Positions 1-11,399 of a DNA stretch of 64,000 bases are shown here, piece after piece. A model generated the notes under the pieces. It made no database searches. It saw only the letters and a program-made list of their open reading frames with translations, and had not been told where the DNA came from. Numbering within the stretch: position 1 is the first letter of the stretch; every line of letters begins with the position of its first letter. The DNA is taken from positions 8,310,501 to 8,374,500 of the forward strand of contig OY829539.1 of NCBI GenBank assembly GCA_963691705.1, given 5' to 3'. The stretch is from Viola odorata (lineage: Eukaryota; Streptophyta; Magnoliopsida; Malpighiales; Violaceae). Both the position numbers and the translations under genes were made by a program.

Positions 1-174
1 ACAATTGACGGGTTTGATCATTCCAGTGCTTTGGTTGTTTGTGTTCATGTTTTGGTACTGTTTTTAATTTTGTGAATGCTCAAGGGCGAGCATTGGCCAG
101 TGTGGGGATATTTGATTACATGTATTTTATGCATGTTTTTCCTTCCATTCTTAACTCGATTTAGGCCTTGATAC

Positions 175-208
175 TACTAATTCGCTCGTGTTTCCATCTT
201 TATCGCAG
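175..208 (+). other. Intron 3'-end-like signal: TACTAAT, pyrimidine tract, CAG
   Basis: TACTAAT lies at 175-181, close to the yeast-type branch consensus UACUAAC. The candidate branch A at 180 is 28 nt before the end of CAG at 208. The stretch between is rich in C and T and contains no earlier AG. Spacing and order match a canonical 3' splice site. The motif is present at the same offset in nearly all monomers. The CAG becomes TAG (still AG) in class L, and the base before it varies (CGCAG, TGCAG, CACAG). Function is inferred from sequence only. Confidence 0.45.
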
Positions 209-286
209 ATCAAGGCCAAGAAGGAGAAATGTGCGAAAAGACATACTTTCTGGGCAATTTCAGAAGAGTTTAAGCTTCAAGACTAG
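209..286 (+). pseudogene. Exon-like 25-codon open frame ending in TAG (example in M1)
   Basis: Directly after the CAG at 206-208, the frame reads ATC-AAG-GCC-AAG-AAG and ends GAC-TAG. It gives a basic, lysine-rich start (IKAKK) and an acidic-aromatic end (SEEFKLQD). The segment sits at offset 209-286 of every 543-bp monomer. Its sequence looks like a terminal coding exon with its stop codon, but I do not recognise the parent protein. Several classes break it: TGG to TAG in M5, M24 and M34, TCA to TAA in class K, AAG to TAG right after the first codon in class L, and a one-base deletion in M25. Substitutions mix synonymous (GCG/GCT) and replacement (GAG/CAG, AGA/ATA) changes. I infer a decayed gene fragment copied with the satellite, not a working gene. 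Confidence 0.45.
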
Positions 287-410
287 CGTCGAGGCCATAG
301 ACACCAATTTCTCCATGTACTAATGTACTCGGATTGATATACAAACTCTATTTTTGTGCTGTGTTATCTGCATTTTGAGTGACTAAACATATAGGCTTGT
401 TTGCGAGCGA

Positions 411-419
411 GTGAGTAAA
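411..419 (+). other. 5' splice donor-like GTGAGTAAA (example in M1)
   Basis: The sequence GCGA|GTGAGTAAA matches the intronic part of the donor consensus (GTRAGT) exactly. The exon side, CGA, is not ideal. If used with the CAG of the same monomer it would bound a 202-nt exon (209-410). With the CAG of the next monomer (ending at 751) it would bound a 341-nt intron. It is conserved across most copies. It is lost in M52 and M55 (GTGAATAAA), M70 (GTTAGTAAA) and M98 (GTGTGTAAA). A second GGTGAGGG lies about 20 nt downstream. Confidence 0.4.
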
Positions 420-1086
420 TACATATCTGGTGAGGGCTGCTCGTGACTAGGCCTGATGTGGAAAAGTTCTACCTTTGGGGCCGGTATCCCAATCCTTTAA
501 TGCAGGTGTGCATCTAGGCAGGAAGCGCCTTATCGAGACCTGGACAATTGACGGGTTTGATCATTCCAGTGCTTTGGTTGTTTGTGTTCATGTTTTGGTA
601 CTGTTTTTAATTTTGTGAATGCTCAAGGGCGAGCATTGGCCAGTGTGGGGATATTTGATTACATGTATTTTATGCATGTTTTTCCTTCCATTCTTAACTC
701 GATTTAGGCCTTGATACTACTAATTCGCTCGTGTTTCCATCTTTATCGCAGATCAAGGCCAAGAAGGAGAAATGTGCGAAAAGACATACTTTCTGGGCAA
801 TTTCAGAAGAGTTTAAGCTTCAAGACTAGCGTCGAGGCCATAGACACCAATTTCTCCATGTACTAATGTACTCGGATTGATATACAAACTCTATTTTTGT
901 GCTGTGTTATCTGCATTTTGAGTGACTAAACATATAGGCTTGTTTGCGAGCGAGTGAGTAAATACATATCTGGTGAGGGCTGCTCGTGACTAGGCCTGAT
1001 GTGGAAAAGTTCTACCTTTGGGGCCGGTATCCCAATCCTTTAATGCAGGTGTGCATCTAGGCAGGAAGCGCCTTATCGAGACCTGG

Positions 1087-1628
1087 ACAATTGACGGGTT
1101 TGATCATTCCAGTGCTTTGGTTGTTTGTGTTCATGTTTTGGTACTGTTTTTAATTTTGTGAATGCTCAAGGGCGAGCATTGGCCAGTGTGGGGATATTTG
1201 ATTACATGTATTTTATGCATGTTTTCCTTCCATTCTTACCTCGATTTAGGCCTTGATACTACTAATTCGCTCGTGTTTCCATCTTTATCGCAGATCAAGG
1301 CCAAGAAGCAGAAATGTGCTAAAATACATACTTTCTGGGCAATTTCAGAAGAGTTTAAGCTTCAAGACTAGCGTCGAGACCATAGACACCAATTTCTCCA
1401 TGTACTAATGTACTCGGATTGATATGCAAACTCTATTTTTGTGCTGTGTTATCTGTATTTTGAGTGACTAAACATATAGCCTTGTTTGCGAGCGAGTGAG
1501 TAAACACATATCTGGTGAGGGCTGCTCGTGACTAGGCCTGATGTGGAAAAGTTCTACCTTTGGGGTCGGTATCCCAATCCTTTAATGCAGGTGTGCATCT
1601 AGGCTGGAAGCGCCTTATCGAGACCTGG
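1087..1628 (+). repeat. Class B marker monomer (542 bp), first of 15
   Basis: Class B lacks one T in the run after TGCATG, carries CAG-AAA-TGT-GCT-AAA-ATA in the frame, and usually has CTGTATTTTG and a GGCTGGAAG tail. The copies start at 1087, 3801, 5972, 8143, 11400, 15742, 19542, 24428, 25513, 27141, 28769, 32569, 34740, 36368 and 37995. B is absent from the right 40% of the window. The missing T fuses an upstream ATG frame with the exon-like frame, giving a 69-codon ORF (1162-1371 here). Because this occurs in a satellite and joins intron-like sequence to the exon-like segment, I read it as a chance ORF, not a gene. Confidence 0.85.
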
Positions 1629-3800
1629 ACAATTGACGGGTTTGATCATTCCAGTGCTTTGGTTGTTTGTGTTCATGTTTTGGTACTGTTTTTAATTTTG
1701 TGAATGCTCAAGGGCGAACATTGGGCAGTGTGGGGATATTTGATTACATGTATTTTATGCATGTTTTTCCTTCCATTCTTACCTCGATTTAGGCCTTGAT
1801 ACTACTAATTCGCTCGTGTTTCCATCTTTATCGCAGATCAAGGCCAAGAAGCAGAAATGTGCTAAAAGACATACTTTCTGGGCAATTTCAGAAGAGTTTA
1901 AGCTTCAAGACTAGCGTCGAGACCATAGACACCAATTTCTCCATGTACTAATGTACTCGGATTGATATGCAAACTCTATTTTTGTGCTGTGTTATCTGCA
2001 TTTTGAGTGACTAAACATATAGCCTTGTTTGCCAGCGAGTGAGTAAACACATATCTGGTGAGGGCTGCTCGTGACTAGGCCTGATGTGGAAAAGTTCTAC
2101 CTTTGGGGTCGGTATCCCAATCCTTTAATGCAGGTGTGCATCTAGGCAGGAAGCGCCTTATCGAGACCTGGACAATTGACGGGTTTGATCATTCCAGTGC
2201 TTTGGTTGTTTGTGTTCATGTTTTGGTACTGTTTTTAATTTTGTGAATGCTGAAGGGCGGGCATTGGGCAGTGTGGGGATATTTGATTACATGTATTTTA
2301 TGCATGTTTTTCCTTCCATTCTTACCTCGATTTAGGCCTTGATACTACTAATTCGCTCGTGTTTCCATCTTTATCGCAGATCAAGGCCAAGAAGGAGAAA
2401 TGTGCGAAAAGACATACTTTCTAGGCAATTTCAGAAGAGTTTAAGCTTCAAGACTAGCGTCGAGACCATAGACACCAATTTCTCCATGTACTAATGTACT
2501 CGGATTGATATACAAACTCTATTTTTGTGCTGTGTTATCTGCATTTTGAGTGACTAAACATATAAGCTTGTTTGCGAGCGAGTGAGTAAATACATATCTG
2601 GTGAGGGCTGCTCGTGACTAGGCCTGATGTGGAAAAGTTCTACCTTTGGGGTCGGTATCCCAATCCTTTAATGCAGGTGTGCATCTAGGCAGGAAGCGCC
2701 TTATCGAGACCTGGACAATTGACGGGTTTGATCATTCCAGTGCTTTGGTTGTTTGTGTTCATGTTTTGGTACTGTTTTTAATTTTGTGAATGCTCATGGG
2801 CGAGCATTGGGCAGTGTGGGGATATTTGATTACATGTTTTTTATGCATGTTTTTCCTTCCATTCTTACCTCGATTTAGGCCTTGATACTACTAATTCGCT
2901 CGTGTTTCCATCTTTATCGCAGATCAAGGCCAAGAAGCAGAAATGTGCTAAAAGACATACTTTCTGGGCAATTTCAGAAGAGTTTAAGCTTCAAGACTAG
3001 CGTCGAGACCATAGACACTAATTTCTCCATGTACTAATGTACTCGGATTGATATGCAAACTCTATTTTTGTGCTGTGTTATCTGCATTTTGAGTGACTAA
3101 ACATATAGCCTTGTTTGCCAGCGAGTGAGTAAACACATATCTGCTGAGGGCTGCTCGTGACTAGGCCTGATGTGGAAAAGTTCTACCTTTGGGGTCGGTA
3201 TCCCAATGCTTTAATGCAGGTGTGCATCTAGGCAGGAAGCGCCTTATCGAGACCTTGATAATTATCGGGTTTGATCATTCCAAAGCTTTGGTTGTTTGTG
3301 TTCATGTTTTGGGACTGTTTTTTATTTTGTGAATGCTCAAGGGCGAGCATTGGGCAGTGTGGGGATATTTGATTACATGTATTTTATGCATGTTTTTCCT
3401 TCCATTCTTAACTCGATTTAGGCCTTGATACTACTAATTCGCTCGTGTTTCCATCTTTATCGCAGATCAAGGCCAAGAAGGAGAAATGTGCGAAAAGACA
3501 TACTTTCTGGGCAATTTCAGAAGAGTTTAAGCTTCAAGACTAGCGTCGAGGCCATAGACACCAATTTCTCCATGTACTAATGTACTCGGATTGATATACA
3601 AACTCTATTTTTGTGCTGTGTTATCTGCATTTTGAGTGACTAAACATATAGGCTTGTTTGCGAGCGAGTGAGTAAATACATATCTGGTGAGGGCTGCTCG
3701 TGACTAGGCCTGATGTGGAAAAGTTCTACCTTTGGGGCCGGTATCCCAATCCTTTAATGCAGGTGTGCATCTAGGCAGGAAGCGCCTTATCGAGACCTGG
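1087..3800 (+). repeat. HOR phrase M3-M7: B-C-D-E-F (2714 bp)
   Basis: This is the basic pentamer: B (1087), C (1629, with private GCGAACATT), D (2172, frame broken by TAG), E (2715, GCTCATGGG, TGTTTTTTATG) and F (3258, private ATTATCGGG start). Total length is five monomers minus the one base missing from B. Confidence 0.85.
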
Positions 3801-5971
3801 ACAATTGACGGGTTTGATCATTCCAGTGCTTTGGTTGTTTGTGTTCATGTTTTGGTACTGTTTTTAATTTTGTGAATGCTCAAGGGCGAGCATTGGCCAG
3901 TGTGGGGATATTTGATTACATGTATTTTATGCATGTTTTCCTTCCATTCTTACCTCGATTTAGGCCTTGATACTACTAATTCGCTCGTGTTTCCATCTTT
4001 ATCGCAGATCAAGGCCAAGAAGCAGAAATGTGCTAAAATACATACTTTCTGGGTAATTTTAGAAGAGTTTAAGCTTCAAGACTAGCGTCGAGACCATAGA
4101 CACCAATTTCTCCATGTACTAATGTACTCGGATTGATATGCAAACTCTATTTTTGTGCTGTGTTATCTGTATTTTGAGTGACTAAACATATAGCCTTGTT
4201 TGCGAGCGAGTGAGTAAACACATATCTGGTGAGGGCTGCTCGTGACTAGGCCTGATGTGGAAAAGTTCTACCTTTGGGGTCGGTATCCCAATCCTTTAAT
4301 GCAGGTGTGCATCTAGGCTGGAAGCGCCTTATCGAGACCTGGACAATTGACGGGTTTGATCATTCCAGTGCTTTGGTTGTTTGTGTTCATGTTTTGGTAC
4401 TGTTTTTAATTTTGTGAATGCTCAAGGGCGAGCATTGGGCAGTGTGGGGATATTTGATTACATGTTTTTTATGCATGTTTTTCCTTCCATTCTTACCTCG
4501 ATTTAGGCCTTGATACTACTAATTCGCTCGTGTTTCCATCTTTATCGCAGATCAAGGCCAAGAAGCAGAAATGTGCTAAAAGACATACTTTCTGGGCAAT
4601 TTCAGAAGAGTTTAAGCTTCAAGACTAGCGTCGAGACCATAGACACTAATTTCTCCATGTACTAATGTACTCGGATTGATATGCAAACTCTATTTTTGTG
4701 CTGTGTTATCTGCATTTTGAGTGACTAAACATATAGCCTTGTTTGCCAGCGAGTGAGTAAGCACATATCTGCTGAGGGCTGCTCGTGACTAGGCCTGATG
4801 TGGAAAAGTTCTACCTTTGGGGTCGGTATCCCAATGCTTTAATGCAGGTGTGCATCTAGGCAGGAAGCGCCTTATCGAGACCTTGATAATTAACGGGTTT
4901 GATCATTCCAAAGCTTTGGTTGTTTGTGTTCATGTTTTGGGACTGTTTTTTATTTTGTGAATGCTCAAGGGCGTGCATTGGGCAGTGTGGGGATATTTGA
5001 TTACATGTATTTTATGCATGTTTTTCCTTCCATTCTTACCTCGATTTAGGCCTTGATACTACTAATTCGCTCGTGTTTCCATCTTTATCGCAGATCAAGG
5101 CCAAGAAGCAGAAATGTGCTAAAAGACATACTTTCTGGGCAATTTCAGAAGAGTTTAAGCTTCAAGACTAGCGTCGAGACCATAGACACTAATTTCTCCA
5201 TGTACTAATGTACTCGGATTGATATGCAAACTCTATTTTTGTGCTGTGTTATCTGCATTTTGAGTGACTAAACATATAGCCTTGTTTGCCAGCGAGTGAG
5301 TAAACACATATCTGCTGAGGGCTGCTCGTGACTAGGCCTGATGTGGAAAAGTTCTACCTTTGGGGTCGGTATCCCAATGCTTTAATGCAGGTGTGCATCT
5401 AGGCAGGAAGCGCCTTATCGAGACCTTGATAATTAACGGGTTTGATCATTCCAAAGCTTTGGTTGTTTGTGTTCATGTTTTGGGACTGTTTTTTATTTTG
5501 TGAATGCTCAAGGGCGAGCATTGGGCAGTGTGGGGATATTTGATTACATGTATTTTATGCATGTTTTTCCTTCCATTCTTAACTCGATTTAGGCCTTGAT
5601 ACTACTAATTCGCTCGTGTTTCCATCTTTATCGCAGATCAAGGCCAAGAAGGAGAAATGTGCGAAAAGACATACTTTCTGGGCAATTTCAGAAGAGTTTA
5701 AGCTTCAAGACTAGCGTCGAGGCCATAGACACCAATTTCTCCATGTACTAATGTACTCGGATTGATATACAAACTCTATTTTTGTGCTGTGTTATCTGCA
5801 TTTTGAGTGACTAAACATATAGGCTTGTTTGCGAGCGAGTGAGTAAATACATATCTGGTGAGGGCTGCTCGTGACTAGGCCTGATGTGGAAAAGTTCTAC
5901 CTTTGGGGCCGGTATCCCAATCCTTTAATGCAGGTGTGCATCTAGGCAGGAAGCGCCTTATCGAGACCTGG
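3801..5971 (+). repeat. HOR phrase M8-M11: B-E'-G-F (2171 bp)
   Basis: B at 3801 has replacement changes in the open frame (GTAATTTTA). E' at 4343 has CAAGGGC instead of CATGGGC. G at 4886 starts like F but has CTTACC, CACTAAT and GCTGAGG like E. F is at 5429. The D class is absent. Confidence 0.8.
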
Positions 5972-8142
5972 ACAATTGACGGGTTTGATCATTCCAGTGC
6001 TTTGGTTGTTTGTGTTCATGTTTTGGTACTGTTTTTAATTTTGTGAATGCTCAAGGGCGAGCATTGGCCAGTGTGGGGATATTTGATTACATGTATTTTA
6101 TGCATGTTTTCCTTCCATTCTTACCTCGATTTAGGCCTTGATACTACTAATTCGCTCGTGTTTCCATCTTTATCGCAGATCAAGGCCAAGAAGCAGAAAT
6201 GTGCTAAAATACATACTTTCTGGGTAATTTCAGAAGAGTTTAAGCTTCAAGACTAGCGTCGAGACCATAGACACCAATTTCTCCATGTACTAATGTACTC
6301 GGATTGATATGCAAACTCTATTTTTGTGCTGTGTTATCTGTATTTTGAGTGACTAAACATATAGCCTTGTTTGCGAGCGAGTGAGTAAACACATATCTGG
6401 TGAGGGCTGCTCGTGACTAGGCCTGATGTGGAAAAGTTCTACCTTTGGGGTCGGTATCCCAATCCTTTAATGCAGGTGTGCATCTAGGCTGGAAGCGCCT
6501 TATCGAGACCTGGACAATTGACGGGTTTGATCATTCCAGTGCTTTGGTTGTTTGTGTTCATGTTTTGGTACTGTTTTTAATTTTGTGAATGCTCAAGGGC
6601 GAGCATTGGGCAGTGTGGGGATATTTGATTACATGTATTTTATGCATGTTTTTCCTTCCATTCTTACCTCGATTTAGGCCTTGATACTACTAATTCGCTC
6701 GTGTTTCCATCTTTATCGCAGATCAAGGCCAAGAAGCAGAAATGTGCTAAAAGACATACTTTCTGGGCAATTTCAGAAGAGTTTAAGCTTCAAGACTAGC
6801 GTCGAGACCATAGACACCAATTTCTCCATGTACTAATGTACTCGGATTGATATGCAAACTCTATTTTTGTGCTGTGTTATCTGCATTTTGAGTGACTAAT
6901 CATATAGCCTTGTTTGCCAGCGAGTGAGTAAACACATATCTGGTGAGGGCTGCTCGTGACTAGGCCTGATGTGGAAAAGTTCTACCTTTGGGGTCGGTAT
7001 CCCAATGCTTTAATGCAGGTGTGCATCTAGGCAGGAAGCGCCTTATCGAGACCTTGATAATTAACGGGTTTGATCATTCCAAAGCTTTGGTTGTTTGTGT
7101 TCATGTTTTGGGACTGTTTTTTATTTTGTGAATGCTCAAGGGCGAGCATTGGGCAGTGTGGGGATATTTGATTACATGTATTTTATGCATGTTTTTCCTT
7201 CCATTCTTACCTCGATTTAGGCCTTGATACTACTAATTCGCTCGTGTTTCCATCTTTATCGCAGATCAAGGCCAAGAAGCAGAAATGTGCTAAAAGACAT
7301 ACTTTCTGGGCAATTTCAGAAGAGTTTAAGCTTCAAGACTAGCGTCGAGACCATAGACACTAATTTCTCCATGTACTAATGTACTCGGATTGATATGCAA
7401 ACTCTATTTTTGTGCTGTGTTATCTGCATTTTGAGTGACTAAACATATAGCCTTGTTTGCCAGCGAGTGAGTAAACACATATCTGCTGAGGGCTGCTCGT
7501 GACTAGGCCTGATGTGGAAAAGTTCTACCTTTGGGGTCGGTATCCCAATGCTTTAATGCAGGTGTGCATCTAGGCAGGAAGCGCCTTATCGAGACCTTGA
7601 TAATTAACGGGTTTGATCATTCCAAAGCTTTGGTTGTTTGTGTTCATGTTTTGGGACTGTTTTTTATTTTGTGAATGCTCAAGGGCGAGCATTGGGCAGT
7701 GTCGGGATATTTGATTACATGTATTTTATGCATGTTTTTCCTTCCATTCTTAACTCGATTTAGGCCTTGATACTACTAATTCGCTCGTGTTTCCATCTTT
7801 ATCGCAGATCAAGGCCAAGAAGGAGAAATGTGCGAAAAGACATACTTTCTGGGCAATTTCAGAAGAGTTTAAGCTTCAAGACTAGCGTCGAGGCCATAGA
7901 CACCAATTTCTCCATGTACTAATGTACTCGGATTGATATACAAACTCTATTTTTGTGCTGTGTTATCTGCATTTTGAGTGACTAAACATATAGGCTTGTT
8001 TGCGAGCGAGTGAGTAAATACATATCTGGTGAGGGCTGCTCGTGACTAGGCCTGATGTGGAAAAGTTCTACCTTTGGGGCCGGTATCCCAATCCTTTAAT
8101 GCAGGTGTGCATCTAGGCAGGAAGCGCCTTATCGAGACCTGG
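5972..8142 (+). repeat. HOR phrase M12-M15: B-C-G-F (2171 bp)
   Basis: B 5972, C 6514 (private GACTAATCATATAG and an AATGCTT tail), G 7057, F 7600 (private GTGTCGGG). It has the same length and a similar make-up to the preceding phrase, so the two probably arose from one local tetramer duplication. Confidence 0.8.
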
Positions 8143-11100
8143 ACAATTGACGGGTTTGATCATTCCAGTGCTTTGGTTGTTTGTGTTCATGTTTTGGTAC
8201 TGTTTTTAATTTTGTGAATGCTCAAGGGCGAGCATTGGCCAGTGTGGGGATATTTGATTACATGTATTTTATGCATGTTTTCCTTCCATTCTTACCTCGA
8301 TTTAGGCCTTGATACTACTAATTCGCTCGTGTTTCCATCTTTATCGCAGATCAAGGCCAAGAAGCAGAAATGTGCTAAAATACATACTTTCTGGGCAATT
8401 TCAGAAGAGTTTAAGCTTCAAGACTAGCGTCGAGACCATAGACACCAATTTCTCCATGTACTAATGTACTCGGATTGATATGCAAACTCTATTTTTGTGC
8501 TGTGTTATCTGTATTTTGAGTGACTAAACATATAGCCTTGTTTGCGAGCGAGTGAGTAAACACATATCTGGTGAGGGCTGCTCGTGACTAGGCCTGATGT
8601 GGAAAAGTTCTACCTTTGGGGTCGGTATCCCAATCCTTTAATGCAGGTGTGCATCTAGGCTGGAAGCGCCTTATCGAGACCTGGACAATTGACGGGTTTG
8701 ATCATTCCAGTGCTTTGGTTGTTTGTGTTCATGTTTTGGTACTGTTTTTAATTTTGTGAATGCTCAAGGGCGAGCATTGGGCAGTGTGGGGATATTTGAT
8801 TACATGTAATTTATGCATGTTTTTCCTTCCATTCTTACCTCGATTTAGGCCTTGATACTACTAATTCGCTCGTGTTTCCATCTTTATCGCAGATCAAGGC
8901 CAAGAAGCAGAAATGTGCTAAAAGACATACTTTCTGGGCAATTTCAGAAGAGTTTAAGCTTCAAGACTAGCGTCGAGACCATAGACACCAATTTCTCCAT
9001 GTACTAATGTACTCGGATTGATATGCAAACTCTATTTTTGTGCTGTGTTATCTGCATTTTGAGTGACTAAACATATAGCCTTATTTGCGAGCGAGTGAGT
9101 AAATACATATCTGGTGAGGGCTGCTCGTGACTAGGCCTGATGTGGAAAAGTTCTACCTTTGGGGTCGGTATCCCAATCCTTTAATGCAGGTGTGCATCTA
9201 GGCAGGAAGCGCCTTATCGAGACCTGGACAATTGACGGGTTTGATCATTCCAGTGCTTTGGTTGTTTGTGTTCATGTTTTGGTTCTGTTTTTAATTTTGT
9301 GAATGCTCATGGGCGAGCATTGGGCAGTGTGGGGATATTTGATTACATGTTTTTTATGCATGTTTTTCCTTCCATTCTTACCTCGATTTAGGCCTTGATA
9401 CTACTAATTCGCTCGTGTTTCCATCTTTATCGCAGATCAAGGCCAAGAAGCAGAAATGTGCTAAAAGACATACTTTCTGGGCAATTTCAGAAGAGTTTAA
9501 GCTTCAAGACTAGCGTCGAGACCATAGACACTAATTTCTCCATGTACTAATGTACTCGGATTGATATGCAAACTCTATTTTTGTGCTGTGTTATCTGCAT
9601 TTTGAGTGACTAAACATATAGCCTTGTTTGCCAGCGAGTGAGTAAACACATATCTGCTGAGGGCTGCTCGTGACTAGGCCTGATGTGGAAAAGTTCTACC
9701 TTTGGGGTCGGTATCCCAATGCTTTAATGCAGGTGTGCATCTAGGCAGGAAGCGCCTTATCGAGACCTTGATAATTAACGGGTTTGATCATTCCAAAGCT
9801 TTGGTTGTTTGTGTTCATGTTTTGGGACTGTTTTTTATTTTGTGAATGCTCAAGGGCGAGCATTGGGCAGTGTGGGGATATTTGATTACATGTATTTTAT
9901 GCATGTTTTTCCTTCCATTCTTAACTCGATTTAGGCCTTGATACTACTAATTCGCTCGTGTTTCCATCTTTATCGCAGATCAAGGCCAAGAAGGAGAAAT
10001 GTGCGAAAAGACATACTTTCTGGGCAATTTCAGAAGAGTTTAAGCTTCAAGACTAGCGTCGAGGCCATAGACACCAATTTCTCCATGTACTAATGTACTC
10101 GGATTGATATACAAACTCTATTTTTGTGCTGTGTTATCTGCATTTTGAGTGACTAAACATATAGGCTTGTTTGCGAGCGAGTGAGTAAATACATATCTGG
10201 TGAGGGCTGCTCGTGACTAGGCCTGATGTGGAAAAGTTCTACCTTTGGGGCCGGTATCCCAATCCTTTAATGCAGGTGTGCATCTAGGCAGGAAGCGCCT
10301 TATCGAGACCTGGACAATTGACGGGTTTGATCATTCCAGTGCTTTGGTTGTTTGTGTTCATGTTTTGGTACTGTTTTTAATTTTGTGAATGCTCAAGGGC
10401 GAGCATTGGCCTGTGTGGGGATATTTGATTACATGTATTTTATGCATGTTTTTCCTTCCATTCTTAACTCGATTTAGGCCTTGATACTACTAATTCGCTC
10501 GTGTTTCCATCTTTATCGCAGATCAAGGCCAAGAAGGAGAAATGTGCGAAAAGACATACTTTCTGGGCAATTTCAGAAGAGTTTAAGCTTCAAGACTAGC
10601 GTCGAGGCCATAGACACCAATTTCTCCATGTACTAATGTACTCGGATTGATATACAAACTCTATTTTTGTGCTGTGTTATCTGCATTTTGAGTGACTAAA
10701 CATATAGGCTTGTTTGCGAGCGAGTGAGTAAATACATATCTGGTGAGGGCTGCTCGTGACTAGGCCTGATGTGGAAAAGTTCTACCTTTGGGGCCGGTAT
10801 CCCAATCCTTTAATGCAGGTGTGCATCTAGGCAGGAAGCGCCTTATCGAGACCTGGACAATTGACGGGTTTGATCATTCCAGTGCTTTGGTTGTTTGTGT
10901 TCATGTTTTGGTACTGTTTTTAATTTTGTGAATGCTCAAGGGCGAGCATTGGCCAGTGTGGGGATATTTGATTACATGTATTTTATGCATGTTTTTCCTT
11001 CCATTCTTAACTCGATTTAGGCCTTGATACTACTAATTCGCTCGTGTTTCCATCTTTATCGCAGATCAAGGCCAAGAAGGAGAAATGTGCGAAAAGACAT

Positions 11101-11399
11101 ACTTTCTGGGCAATTTCAGAAGAGTTTAAGCTTCAAGACTAGCGTCGAGGCCATAGACACCAATTTCTCCATGTACTAATGTACTCGGATTGATATACAA
11201 ACTCTATTTTTGTGCTGTGTTATCTGCATTTTGAGTGACTAAACATATAGGCTTGTTTGCGAGCGAGTGAGTAAATACATATCTGGTGAGGGCTGCTCGT
11301 GACTAGGCCTGATGTGGAAAAGTTCTACCTTTGGGGCCGGTATCCCAATCCTTTAATGCAGGTGTGCATCTAGGCAGGAAGCGCCTTATCGAGACCTGG
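8143..11399 (+). repeat. HOR phrase M16-M21: B-C-E-F-A-A (3257 bp)
   Basis: B 8143; C 8685, whose tail switches to the GCGAGCG/AATACATA form; E 9228 (private GGTTCTG); F 9771; A 10314 (GGCCTG variant); A 10857 (GGCCAG variant). The D monomer is missing and two A copies are added. Confidence 0.8.

Larger units (their letters stand above)
1..543 (+). repeat. Reference monomer M1 (class A), internal anatomy
   Basis: This monomer is used to define offsets. Offsets 1-170 are a T-rich segment holding most class-diagnostic sites: GTGCTTTGG at 27, GGTACTG at 54, the GCTCAAGGGCGAGC imperfect hairpin near 78-91, GGCCAG near 95, and CTTAACTCG near 150. Offsets 175-208 resemble an intron 3' end. Offsets 209-286 are an open frame ending in TAG. 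Offsets 287-410 resemble a 3' UTR and include a second TACTAAT at 318 and ATTTTTG near 351. Offset 411 starts GTGAGTAAA. Offsets 421-543 contain AGGCCT, the GGGGCC or GGGGTC marker, and the CAGGAAGCGCC tail. A HindIII site (AAGCTT) lies at 272-277 and is kept in nearly all copies. I found no convincing ~180-bp internal subrepeat. Confidence 0.85.
1..1086 (+). repeat. HOR fragment M1-M2: A-A
   Basis: Two class-A monomers, with no difference seen between them by eye. They probably close a phrase whose start lies left of the window. Class A is marked by GGCCAG, CTTAACTCG, GAGGCC, AATACATA and GGGGCC. Confidence 0.8.

Noticed and set aside
8..105. RNA polymerase III box-like sequences (GGTTTGATCATTCC near offset 11 and TGGCCAGTGTGG near offset 93)
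   Set aside because: Each has about three mismatches to the B-box and A-box consensus, the order within the monomer is B before A, and the spacing to the next monomer is far too long for a tRNA-like promoter.
349..372. Sm-site-like ATTTTTG in the 3'-UTR-like tract, as in snRNA or spliced-leader genes
   Set aside because: No strong flanking stem-loops are visible (only a three-base TGC/GCA stem) and the donor-like GTGAGT lies downstream, not upstream, of it. A T run in AT-rich DNA is enough to explain it.
423..460. Box C/D snoRNA (CTGATG near AGGCCTGATGTGG)
   Set aside because: The box C match is imperfect (CTGATGT), no paired D box with a terminal stem was seen, and nothing marks a discrete RNA gene.
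1..543. CENP-B box or other known centromere protein site
   Set aside because: I could not find a match to the TTCG....A..CGGG core of the CENP-B box on either strand of the reference monomer by eye.
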